This document shows positions 20,560 to 31,909 of a stretch of DNA of 64,000 nt, piece by piece. Source of the DNA: Buddleja alternifolia (taxonomy: Eukaryota; Streptophyta; Magnoliopsida; Lamiales; Scrophulariaceae). The position numbers and the translations under genes were made by a program. The stretch covers positions 19,979,101-20,043,100 of the forward strand of contig CM033396.1 in assembly GCA_019426215.1 (NCBI GenBank). Direction: 5' to 3'. The notes beneath the pieces were generated by a model that did no database searches, was not told where the DNA came from, and saw only the letters and a list, made by a program, of their open reading frames with translations. The stretch's first letter is position 1; each line of letters opens with the position of its first letter.

Positions 20560-21390
20560 AAGATGTACAGGCTTTGAAACTTAGAATGTATAGATCTTTC
20601 ATATAAGAATTGGATTTGTCATGGTGAAGCTTATATCAAATTTCATAGAAATGAAGATGTTGAGTTTACCCAATCAGATTCTAGAGATGATATGTAGCGT
20701 GATGCACTGGGAGGTCCTAACAAAGATGTAAATATGGATAATGATCAGCAATCAAGCTTTGAAAATCTAAAAGGAGCTAATGCAGAAACAAAAAGGTTCC
20801 TCAAGTTAATGTGAGATGCAGAGACTAAGTTGTTTCCAGGATGTAGAAAGCAAACAAAACTATCCTTCATTGCTAAGTTTTTGCATTTAAAGGTGCTTTG
20901 CCACTGGTCTAACAATTCGGTGGACTTCCTGCTGGAATTGCTGAAGGATTTATTCCCCGATGATGTACATTTACTGGATAACTACTATGAAGCCAACAAG
21001 ATAACAACTGAATTGGGCTCCACATGCTATATTATTTATGCATGTCCAAATAATTGCATGCTATTAAGAGGTGAAGACGAGAAACACGAAAAATGTGAAA
21101 TCTACGATGAATCAAGAATAAGGATGAAGCCAAAAGAGTTGCAATAAAGTAGATGAGTTACTTTCCCTTGAAGTCGAGGCTCCAAAAAATGTTCATGTCA
21201 CCGAAGACATCATCTCTTATGAGATGGCATGCTGAGAAATGTATAAATGATAAGGCACTTAGGCATCCTGCTGATAGTCAAGCATGGAAAAACTTTGATG
21301 AGAGACATCCAGATTTTGCACGTGGCATTTGAACTGTTAAACTTGTCTTAGCAACAGATAGATTCAACCCATTTGGAACAGTGAATGTTA
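20560..21390 (+). pseudogene. CACTA (En/Spm) TNP2-type transposase fragment
   Basis: Pieces of the N-terminal half of plant TNP2-like transposases are readable. They include a segment ending NWICHGEAYIKFHR (about 20610-20660) and an open block 20830-21147 (FPGCRKQTKLSFIAKFLHLK, then the DLFPDD and YYEANKI region and NNCMLLRGEDEKHEKCEIYD). Then comes HPADSQAWKNFDERHPDFA with LATDRFNPFG near 21260-21375. Stops and frame changes interrupt it, and the catalytic half is missing. A 3' breakpoint lies near 21400. No CACTA ends were found here. Confidence 0.8.
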
Positions 21391-21734
21391 GTCACAGTAT
21401 CTAGCCAGAGTGCTTATGACATATACGTTGGAATATATACACGTAGCCCGACTAAGCACAACGAAAAATTAAAATTTTAGTTTCTAAGATTTAAACATAC
21501 GAGATTATTAATCCTACGGGCTTATTACGTATAATAGGCTTGCGCATCTCGATACTAGTTATTTGAAACTTAAATAAATAAGATATTACCTTATTCTATT
21601 TTTCGCAAAAATCAAAGAGTTTTTTCTTCTATAACGTAAGCTCCCTAGCTTGCTCCTCGTCCCTTGAATCAACTCCTTCGTTTTTTCCTTTGATGAATAT
21701 TTCAAATTCCTCCACCAAAAACGCCTTTGATCGG
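21391..21734. other. Unassigned sequence next to the 3' LTR of element 2
   Basis: Not recognised. The last five bases before the LTR are ATCGG (21730-21734), the candidate target duplication of element 2, but its partner has been lost with the 5' end of that element. Confidence 0.4.
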
Positions 21735-22286
21735 TGATGTGTGTGGGAAGCACACCAATGATAATATGCGATATATTATATAACAATATAGTATAAAGCA
21801 CGAAAATGATAGTAAAAATGACACAAGATATATGTGGTTCGGCCAGAATATGACCTACGTCCAAGGGGTAAAAGAGTTGATCCCTTTATTAGTGTTTTGG
21901 AGTTGGTATATATACAAGTTTATGATGGGGTAGATAAAAAGGTAAGTAAACTTTTCCTAAATGTACATTGGAAAGTAGAATAAATTATGATCCTTCCATC
22001 TTGTGCTATATCTTTAATGGTATAATTGGCAGGTCGGTCGGCATGATCTATGCAGGTTCGGATATGGTAAGTATATCTCCTGATTGATTCTTGTCTGATC
22101 TTGCTCCAGGCTTGCCTTATATAGAGTGCTCTACCTGTGCAGGTCAGGACTGGGCGAACCTCATACTGGATAGACCTGACTACGATTATCTTCTAAGGGG
22201 ATCAGAGTCCAAAATGCTATTGGGCTTGGGCCCCTAAGCGTGCTGGACTACCAGCTTGACCCAAGAACCTGTTTCGACCCACATCA
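21735..22286 (-). repeat. 3' LTR of Tat element 2
   Basis: 552 bases with ends TGATGTG/CACATCA, similar over its length to the LTR at 7708-8248. Confidence 0.92.
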
Positions 22287-22300
22287 ATAGTCCCCCCCAA
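22287..22300 (-). promoter_or_regulatory. Polypurine tract of element 2
   Basis: On the minus strand TTGGGGGGGACTAT ends directly at the start of the 3' LTR. This is where plus-strand DNA synthesis would be primed. Confidence 0.85.
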
Positions 22301-22979
22301 CTCTCCATTTTGATGTAGTCAAGCTGCGAGAGTTGAAAAGATAAGTCTTTGGGCCGAGCTGAGAATACTCTCGAGCTGCGCAGGTGAAGATTGTTGAAGT
22401 CTCCTTCCAGGTAAGGAATTTTCCTCAGGTGAGTTTCCGGATGAATCCTGAACCTGACGCGACGGCTACATTTCCCTATGCTTGCAGTTATGGGGTTATT
22501 TTCTGAAAAGTCGCGCCACTCATTGTTTCTGCAGTTGAGGCCTCCATCTTCGTGTCGTGGCCATCATCGATCTTAGTCTACGTGTACGCCTCGAGTTGAA
22601 TCCCGTTTTTTCCTTAATTATTTTTGGTTTATTTTTGAAAAATCAAATTTCAAAAACTAACTTGCCAAAAACTTGAGATTTTATTTCCTTCCATTGTTTG
22701 TGCCTTGTTGTTTAAAATCAGAATCTTTCAATTCTTCCTTCACCTTTTCTCGTCAGCCGTTTCTTCCGTGTTCGTCATCTCTTCTCTGGGTACTGTACCT
22801 CCTTTTCTTCTTCTTCTTCTTCTTCTTTTATTTGTTTGTTGTGTGTCGTTTGCTATTTTATTTTGTAAAAGCTTTAGGTTTATTGCCATTTGCCACTGTT
22901 GTCCCTGTTCCCCTTTTCCCCTCTGAAAATGTTAAATAGCCTAAGTTCGGATTCTTAAAACCAAGAAGAGCATCATAAT
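22301..22979 (+). other. Leader region before the aORF of element 2
   Basis: The region between the LTR and the aORF is pyrimidine-rich on the plus strand, with a (TTC)n run near 22805-22830. ORFs here are low-complexity readings. If the aORF is transcribed, its promoter would lie here or in the antisense strand of the LTR; no TATA box was chosen with confidence. Confidence 0.45.
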
Positions 22980-25220
22980 GTGTTAGAGCATGATTCTGTG
23001 GGGGATACTTCTTCTTATGTGCAAAATTTGTACAGTGGGACTCTTGTTTTGGGGGGAAAAGAACTTGCAAACCTTTCTTCATCGGATACAAAATCCGATA
23101 GTTGGAATACCAACCTTATCCCTTCATCTCCAAGTGCCGAGGTTAGGGCTGGTCAGGCTGGGGCTTCCTCTGGGGGTGAGGATGTGCACCAGTTCGACCC
23201 TGATTCAGGGGAAGAAAAGGAATCAAACCCTAGGTTTTGGGCAGAGACTCCTTCCACTTTTACCCTTCAAAAATTAAAAAACCTTCGTCGCATGTATGGC
23301 ATACCGGAGGACTAATCGATAATAATACCTTCTTCTAAGGACCGGGCCCACCGTACTCCTTCTCAACACACTTATTTTCATGTCGCTCTTCTTCGCGCAG
23401 GTCTAAGGTTCCCCATCCCACCTCTCTTCATATACATAGCTAATAGGTATGGTATCCCTCTAAACCAGTTCGCGCCTAATGCCATTTGGATGATGGCTGG
23501 GTTTGCCGTTCTCCTCCGTTACTATGGGATTGAGCCCACAACCGAGTTCTTTTATGCCATCTTCCATCCTCGCTCTAGTGTTGCCGATAGTGGGGTTTTC
23601 TATCTGATCCCGAGGTCCTTCCATCTTCCTCGCTGGCCATCCTGGGGATAAGCGATGGAAAGACAATTTTTTCTATATTGCCCCTCCGCCAAGTGTGGTG
23701 TGGAATTTTTGTTGTACTTTTATGGAGCGGTTGGATGGGCACCATCCTACCCCTCCACAGTTGTCTAAATACCAGCATCGGGTGGTGGAATATTTGAATT
23801 TTTCTCCTCGCCACATGGGCAAACTTGTTGATAGCCGACTTCTGTACAACATTGGTTAAAGCCGCATGGGGGCTGACCTGAAGGGTGTTACCGTAGGTAG
23901 CATCTTAGATGTTAACTGCCCCTCTATGTTTGTTATCTGTTTTGCTTTTCATAACGTGTGCTGACCCTTGCGTGTTTGCAGAAAGGCTGATGGATTTAGC
24001 TCGTGCCTGGGAGTTTGTTAACCGCAGGAAGTAGTGTCCTCCCTCAGAAGAACTAGCCCTACCTCCCCCACCTCCTCCAGTGACGCCACAGGATGCCCCT
24101 GTTGTCGCTTTGACTTCCTCTTCCTCAGGTCAAGGTGATTCCTCCAGGTCACGTACCAATCAGGAGAGGGCCTCCGAAAAAAGATCCATGACCTCTGAGA
24201 CTCCCTCCAGCGCACGCCCTCCTAAACGCAGCAGCTCAGGCATAGCCATTTGTGAGATGATCCCCGATCTACCCATCAGGACTTGAGATCCTCCTGCCTC
24301 TCGCACCAGGTCTAGAGCCTCTGACCCTCCAGCTTCTGCCTTGTCAAGCAATGAGCTCTCGATCATGTTGGACTTTCTCCAGAGGTTGCCCAACTCTACT
24401 GACTGTCATCACCTGGAAGATATGTCCCCTCAAAAGAGGGCTGAAGCTGCGGCACTCATATTTCCTAAGGTAATGTAGCTTCTTGTGTATGTAAGTTGAT
24501 TATATATTTGTACTTTATGCTAGTTGTAACTTGCTATGCCCAAATGTGTTGTAGTGTATGTTGTTAGCTGGCCAGGTTGTGCAGGAAGCCTACAAAGGCA
24601 CAAAGGTGGAAGAATTGCAGAAGAAGTTATCCCGAGCTTAGAAGCGGCTCTGAAAGGCCCAAGACTACAATGCTGGCAAAGACAAGGAGCTGAAGGTTCT
24701 TCAAAAGGGCTTCCATAAGCTTCTTGTGGAAAAAGTGGATCTGGAGGCGAGCCTTTCAGAAATCAAGGCTGCTCACGCTTCTGCCCTGAAGAGTACCTTA
24801 ATTAAGGCACATGAGACCTGGATCACCAAACTGTCTTCATCAGAGGAGGGCCAGGCCTCGATTGCCAAGTTCAAAGCTGATTTTCTTGCTTCTGAAGAGT
24901 TCGAGCACCTTATTGATGACAAAATCTTTGGGTTCTTCGTCAAGGGTTTCGAAGGGTGTGCTGCACAGTTCAAGACGAAAAGCTTTCTTCCAGCAGGTGT
25001 CTCTGATGACTTTTTGGACTGCGCTACTGCTCTTCTCGAGGCTATGGCTGCTCCAGATCCAGCTCTTTCAGGTCCCTCCCCTCCCTCTGCTGCAGATCAA
25101 GTTGTTGCTGCATTACCCGATATACAGTCAGGTGAGGCAGATGCTTCAGGTGGTGCTGGTGGTTCAGGTGGTGTTGTTGCTGATACACCGGCTCAGGCTG
25201 ATGCTTTCGAGCAATCTTGA
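22980..25220 (+). pseudogene. Antisense ORF (aORF) of Tat element 2, with introns
   Basis: On the plus strand, opposite to gag-pol, an acidic Ser-rich N-terminus (22980-23312) meets a TAA. The same frame then continues with a domain like Pfam Transposase_28 (putative gypsy-type transposon): AGLRFPIPPLFIYIANRYGI, PNAIWMMAGFAVLL and YYGIEP, then a frameshift near 23650 and FFYIAPPPSVVWNF. Probable introns run from about 23890 to the TGTTTGCAG near 23981, and from about 24470 (GTAATG) to about 24574. The last part (24600-25220) is helical, Lys/Glu-rich and probably coiled-coil, ending in a Gly/Ala/Ser tail with TGA at 25218-25220. Function is unknown. The Transposase_28 label is historical and does not mean it cuts DNA. 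Confidence 0.7.
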
Positions 25221-26639
25221 AAAATTTATATTCTCTCTAAGTCTTGGTATTTGACGGGCGTATGTAGCCCCTGTATTTGAAACATTTTTTATTTTTTGCT
25301 ACTTTTGATGGGTCCGTGTTGCCCTTAGACAAATACTTGGTTTGATGGATAGTTGTTTTTAATTTTTACCATATCTGCCAAGGTTTGGGCTATGAATGTT
25401 TAGTAGGTTTATGAATATTTTGAACTTTTACCTCTTTGCTTACCACCTGCATTCTGATAATATTGCATGCACTTTCTACATGTGTTGCCCCTGTCGCTCG
25501 CGGCATACTTTTTATACAAAAGAGAAACCAAAAAGGTGAATCTTGCACAACCTAATGAGTAAATAATGAATGACCATACCTTCCTTTTTGCTAAAGCCAA
25601 GCATGTCCTTTATGAATTGGGTAGCACCTTTTATCTAACATTCTTCACAAAAAAGCAAAAGCCAAATTTATCAGTTTCTAGGTGGTATCTACCAGACCTG
25701 TGCTGGACTATAGCTCCAGCTGGGTCAGGTAGTCCACATTTTTGCAATCGTGGGGACTTGCGCTTTCACATCCGTCAATTCTTAGTAACTTGCTTGACAC
25801 ATACAATCATGGGGACTTGTATTGTCGTTGTGCAATCATGGGGATTTGCACTCACTTTTCTTCTCTCATGAAATCATGGGGACTTGCATTCGTACTTTCT
25901 CTTATGCAATCGTGGGGACTTGCATCGGGATCAAACACCTTTTTCTAGTGCGTACAATCGTGGGGACTTGTCCACCTCTGTGCAATCGTGGAGGCTTGCA
26001 CACCGGATTGAACACCCGTCATTAAGCGCGTACAATCGTGGGGACTTGTACCGCAACTATGCAATTGTGTAGACTTGCATTTACCGCCTGCCTTATATCC
26101 CCTTGTTCTCCCTCCCTCCTTCCTTATGTCCCACATTCTCTGAATTTCCCTCTTTGTTTCACCTCCAACCTTATGGCTGCCCTTTCCTTCTTATCGCTCC
26201 AAACCCCAGTCTTCCTTAGGGTAGGCCCATAAGTGTTCTCGAGGACCTACCCCTCTTTATTTTTTCCTGGCCTGGAGACCGTCTGATCTGTAGGTGAATG
26301 ATCCATACCTAGACAAATTCGGGTCCCCACCCAGATGGTACAGTCCTAACCTCCGACTACCTCCACTTCTCCAGCCTCCCTTTGCTCCACAATTCATCAT
26401 GCATATTTTACATATACACATAACTCAATTTCAAAATTTTTGGGAAAATAAAATCTTACTAAATTATTGGAGCTTTGCATGTGGCCCTGCAAAGAAGGGT
26501 TCACAATCTCTAGATTGTACCTGCAAAATATACCTATCATAACTTCCAAAAAGGATTATTAGCAACGCGTGAGTCTTTCGAATGGTAAAAACAAAACTTA
26601 AGATGAGAAAATAGAATAAAAGAGAAAGCAATCTTTATG
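25221..26639. other. Non-coding segment between aORF and pol of element 2
   Basis: Counterpart of 230-1680. It holds hairpin array B at 25744-26080. The conserved block before it (CCAGACCTG, GGGTCAGGT at about 25690-25735) and the block after it (CTGGAGACC, GTCTGATCTGTAGG near 26270) match element 1. No coding sequence. Confidence 0.6.
25744..26080. repeat. Array B of nine short hairpin repeats with conserved loop
   Basis: Left arms begin at 25744, 25801, 25830, 25868, 25904, 25952, 25980, 26030 and 26059. The loop is TCGTGGGGAC or TCATGGGGAC, with a few variants. Arms are ATGCAA/TTGCAT, GTACAA/TTGTAC, ATACAA/TTGTAT and GTGCAA/TTGCAC; the copy at 25979 pairs over seven bases (TGTGCAA/TTGCACA). 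The copies at 25868 and 25952 each have a flaw in one arm. Several copies correspond one to one with array A through shared flanking words. Confidence 0.85.
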
Positions 26640-28020
26640 ATCACAGATAAAACTTTTTCAGGTTTTGCATGTTCCATGGGCGAAGGAGCGGCTTGCCCTC
26701 CCTATCTTCTAGCTCAGAGGCTCCTCCAGCTAGTATTTTTGTAATTTTGTACAGGCCTTCCTAGTTATGGTCCAACTTCTTCACAGTCCGCATCGCATCT
26801 ACTGTCTTCAATACCAGATCCCCTACCTGGACAGATCTGGCCTTCACTTTTGTTCCTTGGGCTCTCATGATCCTCTGCTTTTATTGTTCAATCCTTAAGT
26901 ATGCCTTGTCTCTAACTTTGTCTATTAGCTCCAGCTCTTCCCTTAGTCTTTCTTCATTCTGCTCTGGCTCGAAGTATCTGACTTGATGGGATTATACCCT
27001 GACTTCTGCTGGTATGACGGCCTCAGCCCCATACACCAAATGGAATGGACTTTCACCCGTGGTGGACGTAGGAGTAGTCCGACATGACCACAACATTGGT
27101 TACAATTCTTTGACCCAATTCCCACCCGCTCCCTCCAATCTTTATAACCGAGGTTAGGGTATTTATATAAACTTATTAGAAATGGAATATGGATAAAATA
27201 AACGAGTTGGCTGTGAAAGAAAAAGGGACATATGAATTTTAAAAGCTAAGTAGTAGACATACCTGGTCTTTAAACTTTGGACTATTATTCTATTAGTAAC
27301 CTCTACCTGGCCATTGGTTTGAGGATGAGCTATAGCGCTGAAGCGCTGCTGGATCCCTAACTCTTCACACCACTTCCTTGGCTTGGCCCAGCTGAATTGC
27401 TTGCCATTGTCAGCCATGATCTCCCTGGGTATGCCGAATCTGCAGTTGATGTTCTTCTATAGGAAACGAATGACCTCCGCCTCTGTGATCTAGGCTAAGG
27501 CTTCAGATTTCACCTATTTGCTGAAGTAGTCGACTAGCACCAGTAGGAACTTCTTCTGGCCTTTGGCTATAGGAAATGGGCCTATAATGTCCATCCCCCA
27601 TCTGGAGAAGGGACAAGGAACACTCATAGAGCGCATTGCTTCCGTAGGTTCATGAATGAGGCCAGCATGTTTTTGGCATTGTTCACATTTCTTCACTAGG
27701 TCATCCGCATCTTCCTTTAGAGTTGGCCAAAAATAGCCAGACCTCAAGGCCTTTCCAGCTAGGGCTCCCCCACCTATGTGGTTGCCGCAATCTCCCTCGT
27801 GGATTTCTCTTAGTATGTAGTCTCCTTTCTCTATCGAAACACATCTCAGGTGGGGTTGTACGAATGACTTTTTGTATAGCACATCATCGATCAAGACGAA
27901 CCTAGCAGCCCTGGTCTCCAATCGTTGCCTTTCCTTTCTTTCTTTAGGTAGCACCCCTTTTGTGAGATATTGGATTATCTCTGTTCTCCAATCTTCACCT
28001 TCTTCTATGTGTAGAATCTC
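26640..28020 (-). pseudogene. Integrase region of Tat element 2
   Basis: The zinc region (HEGDCGNHIGGGALAGK, CEQCQKHAG near 27690), the start of the core (GMDIIGPFPIAKGQKK near 27590), ADNGKQFSWAK near 27415, NGQVEVTNRI near 27300 and the C-terminal part down to about 26640 are recognisable. Several stops occur between 27420 and 27530, and the C-terminal part (26640-27130) is heavily mutated. A probable intron lies at 27140-27262. The equivalent enzyme in element 1 is better preserved. Confidence 0.85.
27140..27262 (-). other. Probable GT-AG intron inside the integrase of element 2
   Basis: On the minus strand AAAGACCAG is followed by GTATGTCTAC; a 123-base AT-rich stretch ends TTATAAAG before ATTGGAGGG. 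It sits at the same codon as the intron at 2180-2298, with the same donor and a diverged interior, and removing it restores the frame. Confidence 0.6.
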
Positions 28021-29840
28021 TTATTCAATGCTAGGCTTGGTGAGTGCTTGTATGGTAATGTTCTGGGTTTGACAGTCAGTGAATGAACTGCCCAGCTTGG
28101 ACAAATAATCAGCCTTGGTATTTTCAACTCGGGGTATTTGATGTATCTCCAGTTTGTGGAAGTTTTCCCGTAGTGACTCTGTGGTTTTCAAGTATTTCAC
28201 CATCCTTTCCTCCTTAGCTTCATAGGTCCCGTCAATTTGTTTGGTAACGAGTTGTGAGTCTGAGTATACTATCAAATTTTTTAGCTCTTCCTTTGATTGC
28301 CATTTTGAGTCCCATGATGAATACTTCATATTCCGGTTCGTTGTTGCTTGCTTTAAATTCAAATTTGATTGCATACTCCAGTTGATATCTTTCGGGCGTA
28401 GTGAGTACCACACCTGCACTACTTCCATTTTGGGTGGCTGACCCGTCTACATATAAGAGCCAAACCCTTTATTCTTTCTTCCCCTCCTACTCAGGTCGGG
28501 TCATTTCAGTGACAAAGTCAGCCAGGACTTGCGCTTTGACTGCAGATCGAGACATGTATTCTATCTCGAATTCCTCTAGCTCCACGACCCACTTAACAAG
28601 CCGTCCTGATGTCTCAGCCTTTCCTAGCACAGCCTTGAGTGGTTGACTAGTCTTTACAATGATTTTATACATCTAAAATTTTGGTTTGAGTCTTCTTGCT
28701 GTAATGAGTAATGCCAATGCCTTCTTTTCAATGTCCGAATATCGAGACTCGATATCTGAAAGTACTTTGCTTATGTAGTACACGGGTTTCTCTATTTTGT
28801 CTTCCTCTAGGACTAGGACTGTGCTAACAACTTGGTCCGCCACAGCTAGGTGGATCACCAATGGCTTGCCCTGCACAGGTTTAGTAAGGAGCAGGATCTG
28901 ACTCAGGTACGCCTTGAGGTCCTCAAAAGCTTGTTGACATTCTGGAGTCTAATTGAAGTGGTCCACCTTGCGTAATATCTTGAAAAATGGTAAACTCCTT
29001 TCTGCTGATTTGGATATGAAACGACTTAGAGCTGTGATTCTCCCATTCAACCTTTGTACTTTATTCACATTTCTAGGTGCCACCATGTCTTAGATATCCT
29101 TGATCTGCACAGGCTTAGCTTCTATACCTCTTTCTTTGACCATGTACCCTAGGAACTTCCCCTCTTGATTCCAAATGCACACTTGGCTGGGTTCAGCTTC
29201 ATCCTATATCTGTGGAGTGTTTCAAAGGTTTCTTCCAGGTCTTGTACATGGGTACTGGCAATGCGACTCTTGACCACCATATCATCTACATATACTTCGA
29301 TGTTATTTCCCATTTGTTCCCAAAACATCACAGTCTACAAGCCCTTGGTATGTAGCTCCGACATTTTTTAGACCGAAGGTCATGGCTATGTAACAAAAGG
29401 TGCCAAAAGAGGTGATGAAGCTGACCTTCCTTTGGTCTTCCTCAGCTAAGGGTACTTAGTGATACCCACTCTGTGCATCTATAGTGCTTAATAACTCGTA
29501 TCCAGCTGTAGCATCCACCAATTGGTCTATCCTTGGTAAGGGATAATGATCCTTGGGACAGGCACTGTTCAGGTCACGGAAGTTGATACACATTCTCCGT
29601 TTTGATCCGCCTTTAGGTACTAGGACTACATTGGATATCCACTCGGGGAACTGTATTTCCTCAATGTGCTTGGCTTTAAGTAACTTGTCAATCTCTGCTT
29701 TGATAATGGCGTCTTTTTCTGGCCCAAATGTCTTTTTTTTTTGGATGATTGGCTTTGCACTAGGGTTTACATTCATGTGATGCTGTATGATAGTTGGGGC
29801 AATTCCCACCAGGTCATTAGCTAACCAGGAGAAGACATCC
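28021..29840 (-). pseudogene. RT and dual RNase H region of Tat element 2
   Basis: Reading down the minus strand: RT palm (CPKDHYPLPRIDQLVD, STIDAQSGYH near 29470), EVYVDDMVVKS near 29300, the connection and first RNase H (EKPVYYISKVLSDIESRYSD near 28770), then the second RNase H with YSDSQLVTKQIDGTYEAKEE near 28230. Stops and frameshifts are frequent (for example near 29456, 29150 and 28673), so no active enzyme can come from this copy. The N-terminal strand of the second RNase H is scrambled around 28300-28430. Confidence 0.85.
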
Positions 29841-30985
29841 GAATGCTTCCGCAGCATGGCTATTAGTTCATCCTTCAGGTCGGGGCTCAAATGCGATCCT
29901 ATTTTGACCGTCTTTTCCTTATCTCCAGGTAGGAGTTCTACACTCATAAGTTCTCCTACTGGCTCTACATGTGATGGCACCATCTTCTTAGCGATTTCTT
30001 TGTCCTTTATCTCAATTGGTTCAGGCTTGCGCTTCTTGTCTTCATTTAGCTTCTCTCCTTGCTTAATGGAGGTTTGATAGCACTTCTTAGATTGATGTTG
30101 ATTACCAGATACTTCTCCTACTCCGTTGACAGTTAGGAATTTTATCTTTATATGTGATATTGAAACCACTGCTTCGAACAGGACCAGTGCAAGTTTGCCT
30201 AGTATCATATTATAGGCCGAGGGGGTATCCATGACCAAAAATCTGGTTAGCTTCGTTATTTTTTTAGGACCTTCCCCTAAGGAGAAGGGTAATGAAATAA
30301 TACCCATGGGTTGTATCGGTTCCCCTGCAAAACCAAACAACGCAGTACACACGGCCTCCAGCTTGCCTACTCCTAGATTCATCAGGTTCGAATTGTATTT
30401 CTTGCCTGGGCCGGGTCTGGCTAATGTTCATAAAGAATGCGGGTTGAGTCTCTACGTTCCTCATTTGTCTCCTTATGCTCCACTTCAAATTGCCGGCCGC
30501 TAGCCTCCTGATATAATGTGAATAGTTGCTCGATTGTTATTGTTAGTTTCCATAGGTGCTGCCCCTGGAGTTGGTGCTGTATTAATTTGTTGAGGGAAGT
30601 TTCCTCTGCCTCCAGATATGGTTCTTCCGCCTCGCCATCCTCTACCTCGACCTCTCCAGGTATGACCCCCTCGGGCAGGGGCTGGATTGCTTGCATTGTG
30701 AGTGTCTATGACATATTCCTTCAGGTACCCCATTTTGGCTAGACGCTGGATTTCATCGATCAATTGTGGGCACTCATCCGTATCATGTCCATACTCACGA
30801 TGGTATCTGCAAAAGAGTGCACTCGGGGGATTCTTGGGCTCTTGATCTGCACCTTCAGGCCATTGGATCGGATTTTTGACCTCCACAGCTATCAAATGGT
30901 CACTCCAATTTCCCCTCATAGGTATGCGTCGGGGTCTGGGCGCACCTAGAGGTGATGGTACCACACGTGTTGAGCTGGGAGCCCA
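29841..30985 (-). pseudogene. Gag C-terminal part and protease remnant of element 2
   Basis: From 30985 down, gag keeps PRRIPMRGNWSDHLIAVEV, the Cys/His cluster CRYHREYGHDTDEC and the Arg/Gly-rich stretch. In place of the protease active site there is a deletion of about 135 bases relative to element 1: sequence matching about 5407 is joined to sequence matching about 5543 near 30381. The DTGSS motif is gone, but the downstream protease part (AYNMILGKLALVLFEAV) remains. The N-terminal capsid domain of gag is missing because the element breaks off at about 30975-30985. Confidence 0.85.
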
Positions 30986-31764
30986 ACTAAACACATGCAT
31001 GCTGCCATTTTCTTGCTTTCCAGCGCAGTCTTAGTATTTTACTCATAAACTTCTCCACAGATCTCCAAATTGGATGATTCAAGTCCCCATGTTCAGATAA
31101 AACATAGATCTACAACTTTCCAGAAGGACATTTTGTCCAATTCGGTCTCTAATTATACCTAAATTATATTTCAACATGGAGGTTGTTTCTGATTTGGCGC
31201 CCATAAAAACACATCTACCAAGAAACACACTTATGACAACCCCTCAACACATGTGCTGAATTATGGCCAAAAGTGATTCTTACCCATCATATAATGCTGG
31301 AATTTAGGCTGAAAAGGAGTAACATTCAGACTATCCATGCCTAGGCATGACTAGGAGGGCGTTGGGGCGTATCTTCGCACATGTACTTCTCTGTTAGCCG
31401 CAGCAATCGTATTTCCTTCACAATTATCTCTATAGACCTCCGATTTGGATGTTTCAAGTTCCCATTTGAAGCTAAGACATACATATAAAACTTTGTAGAA
31501 GGAAACTTTGTCTAAGTCGGTCTCAAAATGTACGGAATTATCGCTCGAATGTGGTAGGAGATGCATTAACCGCCTAGGTGTTGAAAAACATGCTTGAACT
31601 TGTTTTGTACATCGTTTTTCTTCCGTTTTCTTCATGTATTCTCATTTATTACCTGTATTCACTTAACACACCTATTAAATGCAAATGTGACATGATTTAA
31701 GCAATAAGTGAATCCAAATCATAAGAATTACGGTCTTAAAAACACGTAAAAACACCTCTTATCA
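30986..31764 (-). repeat. LTR-like fragment of an unidentified element
   Basis: On the minus strand it begins TGATAAGAGGTGTTTTTACG at 31764, a typical start for a plant gypsy LTR. Two imperfect copies of a block of about 110 bases lie inside (about 31046-31155 and 31418-31530). It sits exactly between the broken ends of Tat elements 2 and 3. The word GCCCA occurs on both sides (30981-30985 and 31765-31769), possibly a 5-bp target duplication, but the left end does not have the expected TG. Confidence 0.4.
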
Positions 31765-31909
31765 GCCCATCCTACCTGCAACTAACCCTGCTGATCAGCC
31801 TGCTGCAGGTCCTGCTGGAAATCTTGCTGAGGATCCTGCTGATCAGCCATTTGTCGAAAATGAGGAAGCCACTGAAGTGGTTGGAAATCCCCCTGCTAAC
31901 ATAAAGTAG
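31765..31909 (+). pseudogene. 3' tail of the aORF of Tat element 3
   Basis: A short open stretch rich in Pro, Ala and Gln (repeated PADQP) ends in TAG at 31907-31909. Its position before the non-coding segment and opposite to pol matches the aORF tails of elements 1 and 2. The upstream part is missing. Confidence 0.5.

Larger units (their letters stand above)
21735..30985 (-). mobile_element. Ty3/gypsy Tat-type element 2, 5' truncated
   Basis: It has a 3' LTR (21735-22286), a polypurine tract, an antisense ORF on the plus strand, hairpin array B, and minus-strand pol and the C-terminal part of gag. It matches element 1 throughout until about 30975, where the gag match ends abruptly. The N-terminal half of gag, the primer site and the 5' LTR are missing, replaced by the LTR-like fragment 30986-31764. 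The coding regions are more decayed than those of element 1. Confidence 0.92.

Noticed and set aside
22673..22939. Plus-strand ORF with a Phe-rich membrane-like stretch
   Set aside because: The Phe run comes from a (TTC)n tract in the leader of the aORF. No start context or family supports it.
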